From contig RPFO01000276.1 of NCBI GenBank assembly GCA_009746045.1, positions 1,618,824-1,682,823 of the forward strand: a stretch of 64,000 bases of DNA, read 5' to 3'. A model generated the notes under the pieces. It searched no databases. It saw only the letters and a list, made by a program, of their open reading frames with translations, and was not told the origin of the DNA. Source of the stretch: Mesostigma viride. Its lineage: Eukaryota > Streptophyta > Mesostigmatophyceae > Mesostigmatales > Mesostigmataceae. This document shows positions 1 through 8,864 of the stretch, in pieces. The position numbers and the translations under genes were made by a program. Every line of letters begins with the position of its first letter. The stretch's first letter is position 1.

Positions 1-31
1 GTGTACGGGGGAAGTATCTCCGAACTCCCAC

Positions 32-583
32 ATGACCGTCGCGTCGCCGTACCACAGGCGGGAGGGTGCCGCGCCCGACGCCCGACGAAAGCGAATGCTG
101 CAGCTCGCCGCCGCGCAGGGGATCCCGCCGGCCGTGCAGCAGTCGTCCGGGTTCCTCCAGACCGCGTTCAACGGCGTGCTCAAGCTGCTGTTCCGGAAAG
201 TGGGCTCGAAGATTATCCGCGAGGCGATCAAGCGGGAGCAGGGGCTCCAGGCTTTACTCCGATTCAACTCACCCCTTAAAGCTTTTAACATGGGCGGGCT
301 GCAGAGCTACCTGGGCACCAAAGGGGCGCGCGTGGCCAGGGCGGTGCGGATCGGCATCCGCGTCGTACGCATTGTCATGATGGTAGCCTACGTCATACCC
401 AAGGGACTCGAGGAGTTCGACGTGATGGAGCTCGCGGCCGGGACCGCGGCCGACGGGTACGACCGCACGCACGACGCGATCGTCGGGATCGAGGGGGACG
501 AGGACGAGGAGCTGGCGGCGCTCGCGGCGGCGGGCGCGGTCGAGGAGGAGCTGTCCGTCGACGACGAGATCGTCTATTTTTAG
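32..583 (+). CDS. Hypothetical protein with basic core and acidic tail
   Basis: I do not recognise this 183-residue protein. Residues about 50-70 form a basic amphipathic helix. Residues about 108-128 are a basic and hydrophobic stretch (RVVRIVMMVAYVIPKGL) that could be one membrane segment. The last 40 residues are strongly acidic. The frame is open to the left window edge, so the gene may start outside the window; the ATG at 32 is the first internal one. It lies 64 bp before the next rightward gene, which suggests co-expression of two small virion-type proteins. Confidence 0.6.
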   Translation: MTVASPYHRREGAAPDARRKRMLQLAAAQGIPPAVQQSSGFLQTAFNGVLKLLFRKVGSKIIREAIKREQGLQALLRFNSPLKAFNMGGLQSYLGTKGARVARAVRIGIRVVRIVMMVAYVIPKGLEEFDVMELAAGTAADGYDRTHDAIVGIEGDEDEELAALAAAGAVEEELSVDDEIVYF

Positions 584-647
584 CCGACGAGCCGGCGGCG
601 GCGGCGAAAAGTTCTCAGGGAATCGTATCCGGATCCGGACCCGAACC

Positions 648-1124
648 ATGTCCGACGTGCGCGTGCTGACGATCCACTCCGACGCGGCCAACGTGACCGA
701 CGCGACCACGAGCGCGGCCAACGAGTGGGTCGTGACCGTGTCGGCCGACGAGTCCGCGCCTTTGCTCGGCCCGCGGTGGAAGATGCATCTGCTCTACGCG
801 TGCGTGAAGGGCTTCGTGCCCGCGGGCACCAGCCGGGTCGTGGGGATCTACTCGGACGGGTTCCTCGGGGCGGCGGACGGGGGGATGACGCTGTTGGCGG
901 CCGAGACGGCGCTCACGAACCTCGCGTCCGACGTCACCGTGGTCAACCAGCAGAATTACTTGCCCATCGCGAACCCGCGGCTGCTCAGGGACGGGGGCTC
1001 GTTCCGCGTGCGCGTGTGCCACCTGGACGCGGCCAGCCCGCTGACCGCGGGCGCGCGGCCCGTCGTGGGCGACTGGACGCTCGTGCTGCGGCTCGAGATG
1101 TTGGGCAGCAAGCCGCGGACGTGA
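648..1124 (+). CDS. Hypothetical beta-rich protein
   Basis: This 158-residue protein has alternating hydrophobic and polar stretches and little predicted helix, as expected for a beta-sandwich or small virion protein, but I cannot assign a family. It is intact, with a clear ATG 13 bp after the GTATCC-containing sequence at 626. It follows the 32-583 gene on the same strand and is the last gene before a repeat-rich non-coding block. Function unknown. Confidence 0.6.
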   Translation: MSDVRVLTIHSDAANVTDATTSAANEWVVTVSADESAPLLGPRWKMHLLYACVKGFVPAGTSRVVGIYSDGFLGAADGGMTLLAAETALTNLASDVTVVNQQNYLPIANPRLLRDGGSFRVRVCHLDAASPLTAGARPVVGDWTLVLRLEMLGSKPRT

Positions 1125-1184
1125 GCGCGCGCGGGCGCCGGCGGAGGCAGGGGGCGGAGGGCGGACTCGGCTTGAAACCGAGCT

Positions 1185-1485
1185 TACTCTGGCCGATTCC
1201 TCTGGGGAGAGGTGTGTGATGCCTGATTCCTCTGGACACGAGGTGCGTGATGGCTGATTCCTTTGGAAGGAAGAGATCACAGTGTAAATCCTCTCTGATG
1301 TGAGACGAATCGGGCTGATTCCTCTGGACACGAGGTTGCTTCATCTGCAGAGGAAGACGTCGCCGGGCTGATTCCTCTGGACACGAGGTTGCTTCATCTG
1401 CAGAGGAAGTCGTCACAGGGTGATTCCTCTGGAGACGAGGTCCTGCAGAGGAAGACGTCGCCGGGCGATTCCTCTGGACGAAGGG
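1185..1485 (+). repeat. Imperfect tandem repeat, unit about 53 bp
   Basis: Units begin CTGATTCCTCTGGACACGAG and continue to a CTGCAGAGGAAG segment. The best units start at 1315 and 1368 (period 53). Shorter or degenerate units lie at about 1190, 1224, 1252, 1420 and 1465. No convincing gene covers the block. Confidence 0.75.
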
Positions 1486-1746
1486 AGATTTAGCGCGGCC
1501 GGTGTGGAGTGCCACGTGGCGAGGTTCTATTGGTTACGAAATTTGGCGCGGCCGGTGTGGAGCGTGGCCGTAGAGGAGTCGAAGGGACGCGGGGGAGGCC
1601 ACGGGGAAGGCGGGGGGCACGGGGAGGGCGGGGGAGGCGGGGAAGGCGGAGGCGTAACCGAAATTCGGCGAATCCGATTGGACACGAGAATTGGCGCCGC
1701 TGACATAGAGAGTGCCACGTGGCGTCGACGGATTCGACGGAACTAT
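1486..1746. other. Non-coding spacer with G-rich tract
   Basis: No supported gene. A 15-bp direct repeat (GCGGCCGGTGTGGAG) occurs at about 1495 and 1549. A purine strand of GGGGGAGGC-type repeats runs from about 1587 to 1655 and could form G-quadruplexes. ATTGG (CCAAT) boxes and a CTATAAGC TATA-like site (about 1742) lie just before the foldback element. Confidence 0.5.
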
Positions 1747-2586
1747 AAGCGCCGCGCCAGAGACGGGTGTACCCTCTGTTCCACCCTCCCTTTTTGCCCT
1801 CTTCACCCCCTTTTTTGACCCCCGAAAACCCCCTTCCCGACCCCCGAGAAAGCCCTGTTCCGGTGTTCCGGCCCACCCCCCCTGGGCCGGTATCATTTGA
1901 AAAAAAAATTTTTCTGGGACCGAAATCCTTCGTTTTGGACTTAGCCGTTTTCGGCCTCTCCTCTTCCCCTTTCTCTCCCTCCCTCTCCTTTCTCTCTCCC
2001 TCTCCTTTCTCTCTCCTCTCCCTCTCTCTTCTCCCCTCTCTTCCCGTCCCTATATATCCAGGGGTATAGGGTTCTATTTATTTATTTTTCCTATAAAATC
2101 AGTTTTAGAAAAGATACCGGCACGCCATCCCGGAAATAGGATATATAAGACGGTGTCCTATTCACGCCCCACGGTTAAATAGGACGAATAGCCGCCTATA
2201 TATACCGTTCCTATTCCCGGAGGGGGCGTGCTGGTATCATTTATAAAACTGATTTTATAGGAAAAATAAATAAATAGAACCCTATACCCTGGATATGTAA
2301 AGACGGGAAGGGAGAGGAGAGAGAGGGGAGAGGGAAGAGAGAGGGAAGAGAGAGAGAGAGGAGGCCGAAATCGGCTAAGTCCAAAACGCCATTTTCCTGG
2401 CCATAAAAAAAAAAGTTTTCCAAATGATACCGGCCCAGGGGGGGTGGGCCGGAACACCGGAACAGGCCTTTTTCGGGGGTCGGGAAGGGGGTTTTCGGGG
2501 GTCAAAAAAGGGGGTGAAGAGGGCAAAAAGGGAGGGTGGAACAGAGGAATGCACCCGTTTCGGGCCGAATCGGCGCGGCGCTCTGA
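1747..2586. mobile_element. Foldback (palindromic MITE-like) element, copy 1
   Basis: The whole ~840 bp is an imperfect inverted repeat. Outer ends read GCGCCGCGCC...GACGGGTG and its complement. Inside come a polypyrimidine tract, a GGACTTAGCC...TTTCGG motif, a second CT/GA tract, and a central ~100 bp region with TATATATA boxes. No protein of its own is convincing. Closely related copies sit in both palindrome arms (about 19590-20440 and 30880-31735), and half a copy follows at 2757. Non-autonomous transposon, or a structured regulatory or origin element, are both possible. Confidence 0.7.
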
Positions 2587-2756
2587 GTAGCGACCAATCG
2601 GGTCGCTCGGTTTTGGCGGGAATTTGGGGGAAATCGGCGCGGCGCTCTCCGTGGAGATCTCGGGCTGACTCGGGGAGTTTCGGGTCGATCGGGGACTCTC
2701 GGGTCGGATCGGGGACTCTCGGGCCGACTCGGGTCGAATCGGGCCGAATCGGGTCG
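2587..2756. repeat. Short degenerate repeats (TCGGGTCGAATCGG type)
   Basis: Reiterated ~20-bp phrases such as GGGGACTCTCGGGTCGGAT and CGGGTCGAATCGGGCCGAAT fill the gap between the foldback element and its partial duplicate. Not coding. Confidence 0.55.
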
Positions 2757-3050
2757 AATCGGAGGGAGAGGGGAGAGGGAAGAGAGAGGGAAGAGAGAGA
2801 GAGAGGAGGCCGAAATCGGCTAAGTCCAAAACGCCATTTTCCTGGCCATAAAAAAAAAAGTTTTCCAAATGATACCGGCCCAGGGGGGGGGAGCCGGAAC
2901 ACCGGAACAGGCCTTTTTCGGGGGTCGGGAAGGGGGTTTTCGGGGGTCAAAAAAGGGGGTGAAGAGGGCAAAAAGGGAGGGTGGAACGGAGGAATGCACC
3001 CGTTTCGGGCCGAATCGGCGCGGCGCTCTGAGTAGCGACCAATCGGATCG
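2757..3050 (+). repeat. Duplicated right half of foldback element
   Basis: This block repeats 2311-2606 almost base for base: GA-rich tract, GGCCGAAATCGGCTAAGTCC, the A-tract before TTTTCCAAATGATACCGGCC, and the GCGCGGCGCTCTGAGTAGCG end. It is one arm only, so it looks like a local tandem duplication of half the element. Confidence 0.75.
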
Positions 3051-3423
3051 ATCGGTTTCGCCGATGTTACGGATGGCGCGGCGCTCCAAGTAGCGACCAA
3101 TCGAATCGATCGGTTTTGGCGGGAAATTGGGGGACGGGTAGGGTCCTGGCACGAGGAGATCCACGGGAAGGTCCACGGGGAGGTCCACGTACGGCGCGCC
3201 GGATCCGCGGGACGGACGCGATTCGGGTACGATTCGCGGGTTTGGGACCGTCGATTGGCGCCGTGTCGATCCGCGGGACGGACGATCCCCGTGTCGGTTC
3301 GGAGGATCGGATCCGTGTCGGTTCGGAGGATCGGGAGGAGTGCGCCTACATGAGCCGCCGAGACCCTCGTCTCCCCTCATCCCTTCCTCTCTCCCTCTCA
3401 ACGATAGAAGCGCGCACGGTAGA
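3051..3423 (+). promoter_or_regulatory. CCAAT/TATA promoter region of the 3424 gene
   Basis: GTAGCGACCAATCG (CCAAT) boxes lie at about 3031 and 3092. A run of GTCGGTTCGGAGGATCG repeats (3293-3335) precedes a TACATGAG TATA-like box at about 3346, 75 bp before the ATG. The layout matches the promoters of the palindrome genes. Confidence 0.5.
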
Positions 3424-3696
3424 ATGAACGAGACACGGGACGTGTCCGATAGTCTCGCGGGGACGCCGGGCGAGTCCGACGGTCCCGCCGCGGTGCCGGA
3501 CCCCTCCCTGTCTGTCACCCCCATGGAGGTCGATCCACTCGCGCCCCTCGTGCCCTGTGGGGCGGTCGAGGACGCGCGGGATGTCCCGAGTGTCCGCGCG
3601 CCGATGGACCCCGGACGCTGTGCCGCGCCGTGTGCGCCTGGAAGGAACTATGGACACTTTGTGATCGTGAGAAAACGATTTTTGTACGTTTATTAA
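3424..3696 (+). CDS. Small hypothetical protein with host-type gene structure
   Basis: The 90-residue product is acidic and rich in Pro, Asp and Ser, and probably disordered except for its C-terminus (about FVIVRKRFLYVY). I recognise no domain. The gene is credible because of its surroundings: CCAAT boxes and a TACATGAG box upstream and an AATAAA signal 23 bp after the stop, exactly the architecture of the genes in the palindrome at 16.4-34.9 kb. It may therefore belong to the same expression class. Confidence 0.55.
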   Translation: MNETRDVSDSLAGTPGESDGPAAVPDPSLSVTPMEVDPLAPLVPCGAVEDARDVPSVRAPMDPGRCAAPCAPGRNYGHFVIVRKRFLYVY

Positions 3697-3718
3697 CACA
3701 TCAATATTCATTCCATTC

Positions 3719-3724
3719 AATAAA
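3719..3724 (+). terminator. Polyadenylation signal AATAAA
   Basis: AATAAA lies 23 bp after the stop of the 3424 gene, inside an AT-rich patch in otherwise GC-rich DNA. Confidence 0.6.
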
Positions 3725-3864
3725 GCTTCATGTTCATTACGATCCCCATGGGTATGCCGTCCAATCTGCATGCGTGTCAGGCACGATTTCTGTGCGTACT
3801 CTCTAGCTAGTTAATCCGTCGTTCCGCGGGCGCGTCCGGTGCGCGTCCGGTGCGCGCGACGCGA

Positions 3865-4392
3865 CTAGTGGTCGGGCACGGACGCCTTGTACACGTACCT
3901 CACCAGGTCCGGTTCCGTCGCTAACGGGTCGAGTTGCCAGTTCGACAGGGTGCTGTCGGCCGCCTGGAAATCCGCCAAGGGGACGGCCGGGCCGTTCGAA
4001 CTCCCCGAGGTCAGGACCAGGTAGTGTCCCGGTCCGACGCTGCCCGGCGGCGGGTCCGGCGCGACCACCGTCAGGCCGTCGACCGCGTACTCCCCCACCA
4101 GGATCTTGGCGATCATGTCGGCCGCGCGCTTGTCGTCCTCGGACGGGGCGCTCGAGGGCCACCATTGGAACCAGACCTTCCACCGCCTGCCGGCCAAGTC
4201 CGCGTTTTTCGCGTACGACCGCTCGGGCGAGGGGGGCGCGTTGTCGTAGGTCACGTACCCGATCCTGGTGTGAGGGGAGCGGTACATGTCGCTCCAGTTG
4301 AACGCGGGCCGGGCGATCCCCGCCTGGGGGAACGCGCTCCAGATGGGGCAGTTGAGCGTCACGAAGGGCATCATGCGTTGGACCACCGTCAT
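3865..4392 (-). CDS. Hypothetical protein, Trp/Pro-rich
   Basis: A 175-residue protein of unknown function. It is rich in Trp and Pro in its first half (GRRWKVWFQWWPS at about 68-80), with a beta-like second half. The start is the ATG at 4392, because GTATAAGACGGCGAG lies just upstream (about 4395-4410), matching the TATA-near-ATG pattern seen in the other virion-type genes here. It is the last of three leftward genes with tight spacing (42 bp from the next). Confidence 0.65.
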   Translation of the reverse strand: MTVVQRMMPFVTLNCPIWSAFPQAGIARPAFNWSDMYRSPHTRIGYVTYDNAPPSPERSYAKNADLAGRRWKVWFQWWPSSAPSEDDKRAADMIAKILVGEYAVDGLTVVAPDPPPGSVGPGHYLVLTSGSSNGPAVPLADFQAADSTLSNWQLDPLATEPDLVRYVYKASVPDH

Positions 4393-4434
4393 CTCGCCGT
4401 CTTATACTTACACCGAGCGATAAAAAACGGCGCG

Positions 4435-4869
4435 TCAGATGGCGTAGAAGTAAGGGACGTACGGCCACGTATCCGGGAAGCAAGGGGGCAGGTGCGCGAT
4501 CGCGCGACCGAACTTGAACGACACGTAGGCCATCTTGCCGGCCGTCCCCTCGTTCATCATCGCGTGCACCCTCTTCAGCGTCGCGCGGTGCTCGTCCGCC
4601 TTCGCGTCGATCTCCGCCTTCTTCGCGTCCAGCCACGCGTCGAACGATGACATGTCGCCGGATCGCACGCACTTGTAGTCGTCCTTGGACGCGCGGTAGG
4701 CGCGGACTTCCATCCCGCGCGGCAACACGCACCGCATGACCTCGTGGTGGAAGTTCTTGATCCGGCGGTTGTCGTGGATCGCGTTGCACGCGTGGACGAT
4801 CGATCGGATCGGCGGCCCGCGCGCCGTGCGCGGAAGTTCGGCCGTCGTGCGGCGGAACATCTCTATCAT
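4435..4869 (-). CDS. Hypothetical protein (overlaps the 4869-5633 gene)
   Basis: A 144-residue protein of unknown function. A charged helical segment rich in Lys, Glu and Ala lies at about 73-95. The ATG at 4869 overlaps the stop of the upstream gene (TGATG on the minus strand), which fits compact viral coding. A second ATG four codons in is also possible. No indel is apparent. Confidence 0.65.
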   Translation of the reverse strand: MIEMFRRTTAELPRTARGPPIRSIVHACNAIHDNRRIKNFHHEVMRCVLPRGMEVRAYRASKDDYKCVRSGDMSSFDAWLDAKKAEIDAKADEHRATLKRVHAMMNEGTAGKMAYVSFKFGRAIAHLPPCFPDTWPYVPYFYAI

Positions 4870-5633
4870 CAGGCGGTAGCACCCCGGCGGGTGTGCGTGC
4901 GGAAGAAGATCAGCAGGGTGCACATGAACGCGATCCCGGCCTCCGCCCCGTACGCGTGCGCGAACGCGAACCCCGCCGTGACGATCGGGAGGGACTTGTG
5001 GCCGTCGTCGCCCTTGACCAGGAGGTACGCGGACCGCGTCAGCTCGCCGAAGTGCGCCGCCACCTTGTCCGCGCGGTCGGAGCTCGGGAGGGGGAAGATC
5101 AGGCGGAGGGCGTTCGCGTGGTCGCGCGTCCACGCGCCGGGCGTCGGCTCGAGGGCGGCCGTCGCCAGGTCGAGGACGCAGATGTCCGGGGCGGACGCGA
5201 CGTCGACGGTCTTCGCGGCCGTCCGGAACTCGTCCACGGCCTGGTTGAACAGGACCGCGTCGCCCGATCGCGAAGACTCCAGCAACTTTTGCTGGATCGG
5301 ACGCAGGAGCGCGCGGGCCTTGGCGACCCGCGTCTCCCGCTCGCTCGCCAGGACGTCGCGGACGTCGGCGGCGTCCTCGCGTCCCTCGAACGCCTGGCGG
5401 ACCTTGAGGACGGACTCCGTGTCCATGTGTTTGGCGATCTCGTTCCAGATGTGCGCGTTCGCGTACAGCTCGCTCGGGGCGACGGCGGCCTTCCGCTGCA
5501 GGAAGTCGGGGATCTCGAACCGCCGAGGCGCGTGGACGTCCGCCGTGCCCTCCGCGGCCGCGGCGACGGTCTTATCGGCGGGAGACCCTCCCGTTGGGTT
5601 ATGGACAATAGGCATGTCCGCCGTGTCCGTCAT
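4869..5633 (-). CDS. Hypothetical helical protein
   Basis: A 254-residue protein with a disordered N-terminus (residues 1-40) and a long alpha-helical middle. A hydrophobic segment near 225-245 (IAFMCTLLIFFRTHTRR) could be a C-terminal membrane anchor. The start at 5633 follows GAGTATACG directly. Another TATATT lies near 5770 in a region duplicated before the adhesin gene. It is first in the leftward run to 3865. I cannot name a family. Confidence 0.65.
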   Translation of the reverse strand: MTDTADMPIVHNPTGGSPADKTVAAAAEGTADVHAPRRFEIPDFLQRKAAVAPSELYANAHIWNEIAKHMDTESVLKVRQAFEGREDAADVRDVLASERETRVAKARALLRPIQQKLLESSRSGDAVLFNQAVDEFRTAAKTVDVASAPDICVLDLATAALEPTPGAWTRDHANALRLIFPLPSSDRADKVAAHFGELTRSAYLLVKGDDGHKSLPIVTAGFAFAHAYGAEAGIAFMCTLLIFFRTHTRRGATA

Positions 5634-5746
5634 CGTATACTCGTAAGGTCTCGGCTTTTGTCTCGAGCGCGGGACGCGTGGGACAGTCGAGGCGTCCGGA
5701 CGAGGATTCGGTTCTCGCGAGTGGTGGTGGGTCTGGCCGATCCGGT

Positions 5747-5905
5747 GCTTCGTCCGGTCAGTGTGGGAATATATTCGAGCAGGACCCCTAACCGACGGTT
5801 CGTGACGACGACGCGTTCATCCTACTCGTTCGTGAAAACCGGTCGCGATCCGACGGCCGTGGATCGGCCGGTCGTAAATCGTGACGGAAGCGCGCGAAGG
5901 TGGTA
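5747..5905. repeat. Duplicated upstream region, copy 1 of 2
   Basis: About 150 bp containing CTTCGTCCGGTC, GGAATATAT, TCCTACTCGTTC and CGACGGCCGTGG in the same order as 8086-8255. The copies lie upstream of two leftward genes (5633 and 8002), so this looks like a duplicated promoter block. Confidence 0.6.
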
Positions 5906-5938
5906 CGGAAGATTCGGTGGCGCGAGTGGTCGGGGCGC

Positions 5939-8002
5939 TCACTCGGTGCCCCACCGGTACTTAAGGTACGCGTTGACGACGGCGAGTTCGGACGACGTCT
6001 TGCACACGTTGAATACCATCACCTCTCCTACCCACCCGTCAAATGCGTAATACGGACTGGTGAAACTCCCGCCTATCGAAAAGCCAGAGTATGCGGGGGC
6101 CGAGCTCAGCGTCCCCTGGTAATTGGTCCCGTTTGCGCCATCCAGAGCCGCGCTCCATACCTTGGACGTCGACGCCGTGTCGTACGCCACGTGCGCGATG
6201 TGGGTCTGGTCGTCGAATATATCGGCGCTGGTTGCCAGCGTATTGAACGTACTCGCGCCGGAATACGCTTTCATGGTCAGCAAAGACGTATCGTACGCGA
6301 TCCGCGGCATGCCGAACGTGCTCAGCCCCCCCGCCACGAACACGACCCCTTTATCCGTCGACGCGCCGGCGGCGGTGTAAGGATCCGGGCGTGCAGAGGC
6401 CGTGTTGCGTTGTTTGAAGACGACGACGACGGTACGCGTGCTCGCATTCAAGAAAGGCGTCGAAACGTGGTACAAGTATCTCCGGTTCGGGTACGCGTAG
6501 AACCTCAGCCACTTGTCCGCGACCCCGCCCGAACGCGCGTCCAGTTCGGGTTGCGTCGACGCTGTGGTCTGGGACAGGTTATAAGCGCTCTGAGCCTTGT
6601 TGGCCATCGTGCGCACCTTACCGCCGACGCTCGCGGTCCCCGTCCCCGCGCTGTCGGTGAGAGTCGACAGGTCGGATGGGTCGTACCAAGCCATGAGAGT
6701 GGAATCGGTCTTCGGATTGTACGCGAGATACGTAAACGACATGGTGTTCGATGCCAAGTTGGTGACCCCCGGTGACGTACCGAGCGCGTTTACCAGTCCC
6801 GCGCCGACGGAAATCCTCGTGGCGGTGTATGGCGTGGTAGATTGAACGTAGAACGTATACGACGCGCCCTCTCCCGCGAGCGAGTTCGCGGTCCCGTTGG
6901 ACAGCGAAAGCGCCGACAGACTGAAGCCGACGACCGGCGCGCTGAACGTGGCCGTCACGAGCACGGGCGAGTCGTACGTTTCCGCCGGTGCGGTCGTCGT
7001 CAGTCCCACGGTCAGGGGAGGGAGGTACGTGAACGAAATGGTGTTCGATGCCAGGTTGGTGACCCCCGGGACGTACCGAACACGCTTACCAGTCCCGCGC
7101 CGACGGAAATCCTCGTGGCGGTGTACGGCGCGGTCGATTGAACGTAGAACGTATACGACGCGCCCTCTCCCGCGAGCGAGTTCGCGGTCCCGTTGGACAG
7201 CGAAAGCGCCGACAGACTGAAGCCGACGACCGGCGCGCTGAACGTGGCCGTCACGAGCACGGGCGAGTCGTACGTCTCCGCCAATGCCGTCGTCGTCAGT
7301 TCCACGGTCAGGGGAGGGAGGTACGTGAACGAAATGGTGTTCGATGCCAGGTTGGTGACCCCCGGGGACGTACCGAACACGCTTACCAGTCCCGCGCCGA
7401 CGGAAATCCTCGTGGCGGTGTACGGCGCGGTCGATTGAACGTAGAACGTATACGACGCGCCCTCTCCCGCGAGCGAGTTCGCGGTCCCGTTGGACAGCGA
7501 AAGCGCCGACAGACTGAAGCCGACGACCGGCGCGCTGAACGTGGCCGTCACGAGCACGGGCGAGTCGTACGTCTCCGCCAATGCGTCGTCGTCAGTCCAC
7601 GGTCAGGGGAGGGAGGTACGTGAACGAAATGGTGTTCGATGCCAGGTTGGTGACCCCCGGGGACGTACCGAACACGCTTACCAGTCCCGCGCCGACGGAA
7701 ATCCTCGTGGCGGTGTACGGCGCGGTCGATTGAACGTAGAACGTATACGACGCGCCCTCTCCCGCGAGCGAGTTCGCGGTCCCGTTGGACAGCGAAAGCG
7801 CCGACAGACCAAAGCCGACGACCGGCGCGCTGAACGTGACCGTCACGAGCACGGGCGAGTCGTACGTCTCCGCCGGTGCCTCCGTCGTCAATTCCACGGT
7901 CGGGGGCGGGACCGGAGCTTTCCGCCGAGATCTATGTCTTCTCGTGGCGTGTGGAGCGATGCCTATCGGCCTCATGAATCGGTCTGTATATGGGTAAGAC
8001 AT
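5939..8002 (-). CDS. Virion adhesin: four Ig-like (Big_12-type) repeats plus LamG-like domain
   Basis: Residues about 1-35 are basic with no signal peptide. Four near-identical repeats of about 99 residues follow, each with FSAPVVGF, LSNGTANSL and YTFYVQST, the pattern of bacterial Ig-like Big_12 domains. The last ~240 residues look like a LamG or concanavalin-type lectin domain, ending near DGWVGEVMVFNVCKTSSEL. Such proteins usually bind surfaces or glycans; here a host-attachment fibre is likely, and this is inference. Single-base losses near 7585, 7595 and 7068 break the frame inside the DNA repeats and may be consensus errors. The start at 8002 is chosen as the first ATG with the protein in frame. 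Confidence 0.7.
6717..7896 (-). repeat. Four tandem ~297-bp repeats encoding Ig-like domains
   Basis: The marker TTGAACGTAGAACGTATACG recurs at 6842, 7138, 7435 and 7730 (spacings 296, 297, 295). Three units are almost identical and the unit nearest the C-terminus is more diverged. Recent expansion or gene conversion is implied. Confidence 0.9.
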
Positions 8003-8085
8003 ATTTGGTCTCGTCGCGCCCTCGTGAGCGGGTCGCGGCGTGTCGCCCGTCGATCGCATCGTGCCGGATCTTTGACGACCGACAC

Positions 8086-8255
8086 GGTGCTTCGTCCGGT
8101 CGGGCGAGGGGAATATATGCGAGTAGGATGAGGGTCGACCCCGTCCGACGGTGCGGGATGCACACGCGCTCGTCCTACTCGTTCATGAAAGCCGGGCGAG
8201 ATTCGACGGCCGTGGTCGGCACGGCGGGGATCGTGACGGACGCGCGCGCGCGCGG
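8086..8255. repeat. Duplicated upstream region, copy 2 of 2
   Basis: Matches 5747-5905 in order and orientation: GTGCTTCGTCCGGTC, GAATATATGCGAGTAGGA, TCCTACTCGTTCATGAAA, CGACGGCCGTGG. It lies between the divergent genes starting at 8002 (leftward) and 8292 (rightward). Confidence 0.6.
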
Positions 8256-8291
8256 GATTTGGCGGAGGCCATCGTGTGTAATATCCTCGAC

Positions 8292-8864
8292 ATGACGTGT
8301 CGCCGCGCGAACGAGTTCCTTACGCACAACCCCGACACGGCGAGACCGGCGCCCGTGCTGGCGATCGTCAACGCCGCCCTGCGCGTCGAGACCATGGGTC
8401 ACATGGACCGACCCGATCTCGAGGCGGAGGTTGCGGCGACGCGGCGGATCATCGCGGGACTCGACGGCGACGACGCGGCGAGCGAGGAGGGGCTGGAGGA
8501 GGACCGAAGCGGGGAGGGTGAGGAAGAGGGCGACGGGTCCGCGGCGGACTCGGAGGACTGGACGGAGGAATTCGTCAAGGAGGCCTTGCGCGTGAACGAC
8601 CCGACCGTCCCCGTCCCTTCGTGTCCGTGCGCGAACTGCGGACTCCTGCCGGCCGCCGCGCGGAGGTGGGAAGAGTGGGAGCCGAAGGACTCGCTCCTCC
8701 GCTCTCTGAAGGAGCGCATGCCCGAGATCGGGTGGCACGCGTTGACCCAGTGCGTCGACTTGGGCGAGCTGGACCCTCGCGACTTCGGGGCCGTCACGGC
8801 CTCCGGTGTCGCGTCCGGGTGCCCGTCGCGCGTCGACGAGTCGGCGTCTTCGACCACGGATTGA
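8292..8864 (+). CDS. Hypothetical acidic protein with Cys cluster
   Basis: A 190-residue protein. Residues about 60-100 are a very acidic low-complexity stretch. A CPCANC cluster at about 117 could bind metal, but no second Cys pair completes a classic finger. The ATG at 8292 is preferred over longer in-frame starts because upstream sequence is Arg-rich and repeat-derived. The 3' end overlaps the convergent 8794-10739 gene by about 70 bp. Function unknown. Confidence 0.5.
   Translation: MTCRRANEFLTHNPDTARPAPVLAIVNAALRVETMGHMDRPDLEAEVAATRRIIAGLDGDDAASEEGLEEDRSGEGEEEGDGSAADSEDWTEEFVKEALRVNDPTVPVPSCPCANCGLLPAAARRWEEWEPKDSLLRSLKERMPEIGWHALTQCVDLGELDPRDFGAVTASGVASGCPSRVDESASSTTD

Noticed and set aside
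2375-3100. Long Pro/Arg-rich ORFs across the foldback elements
   Set aside because: Low-complexity translations of CT-rich tracts on either strand with no domain.
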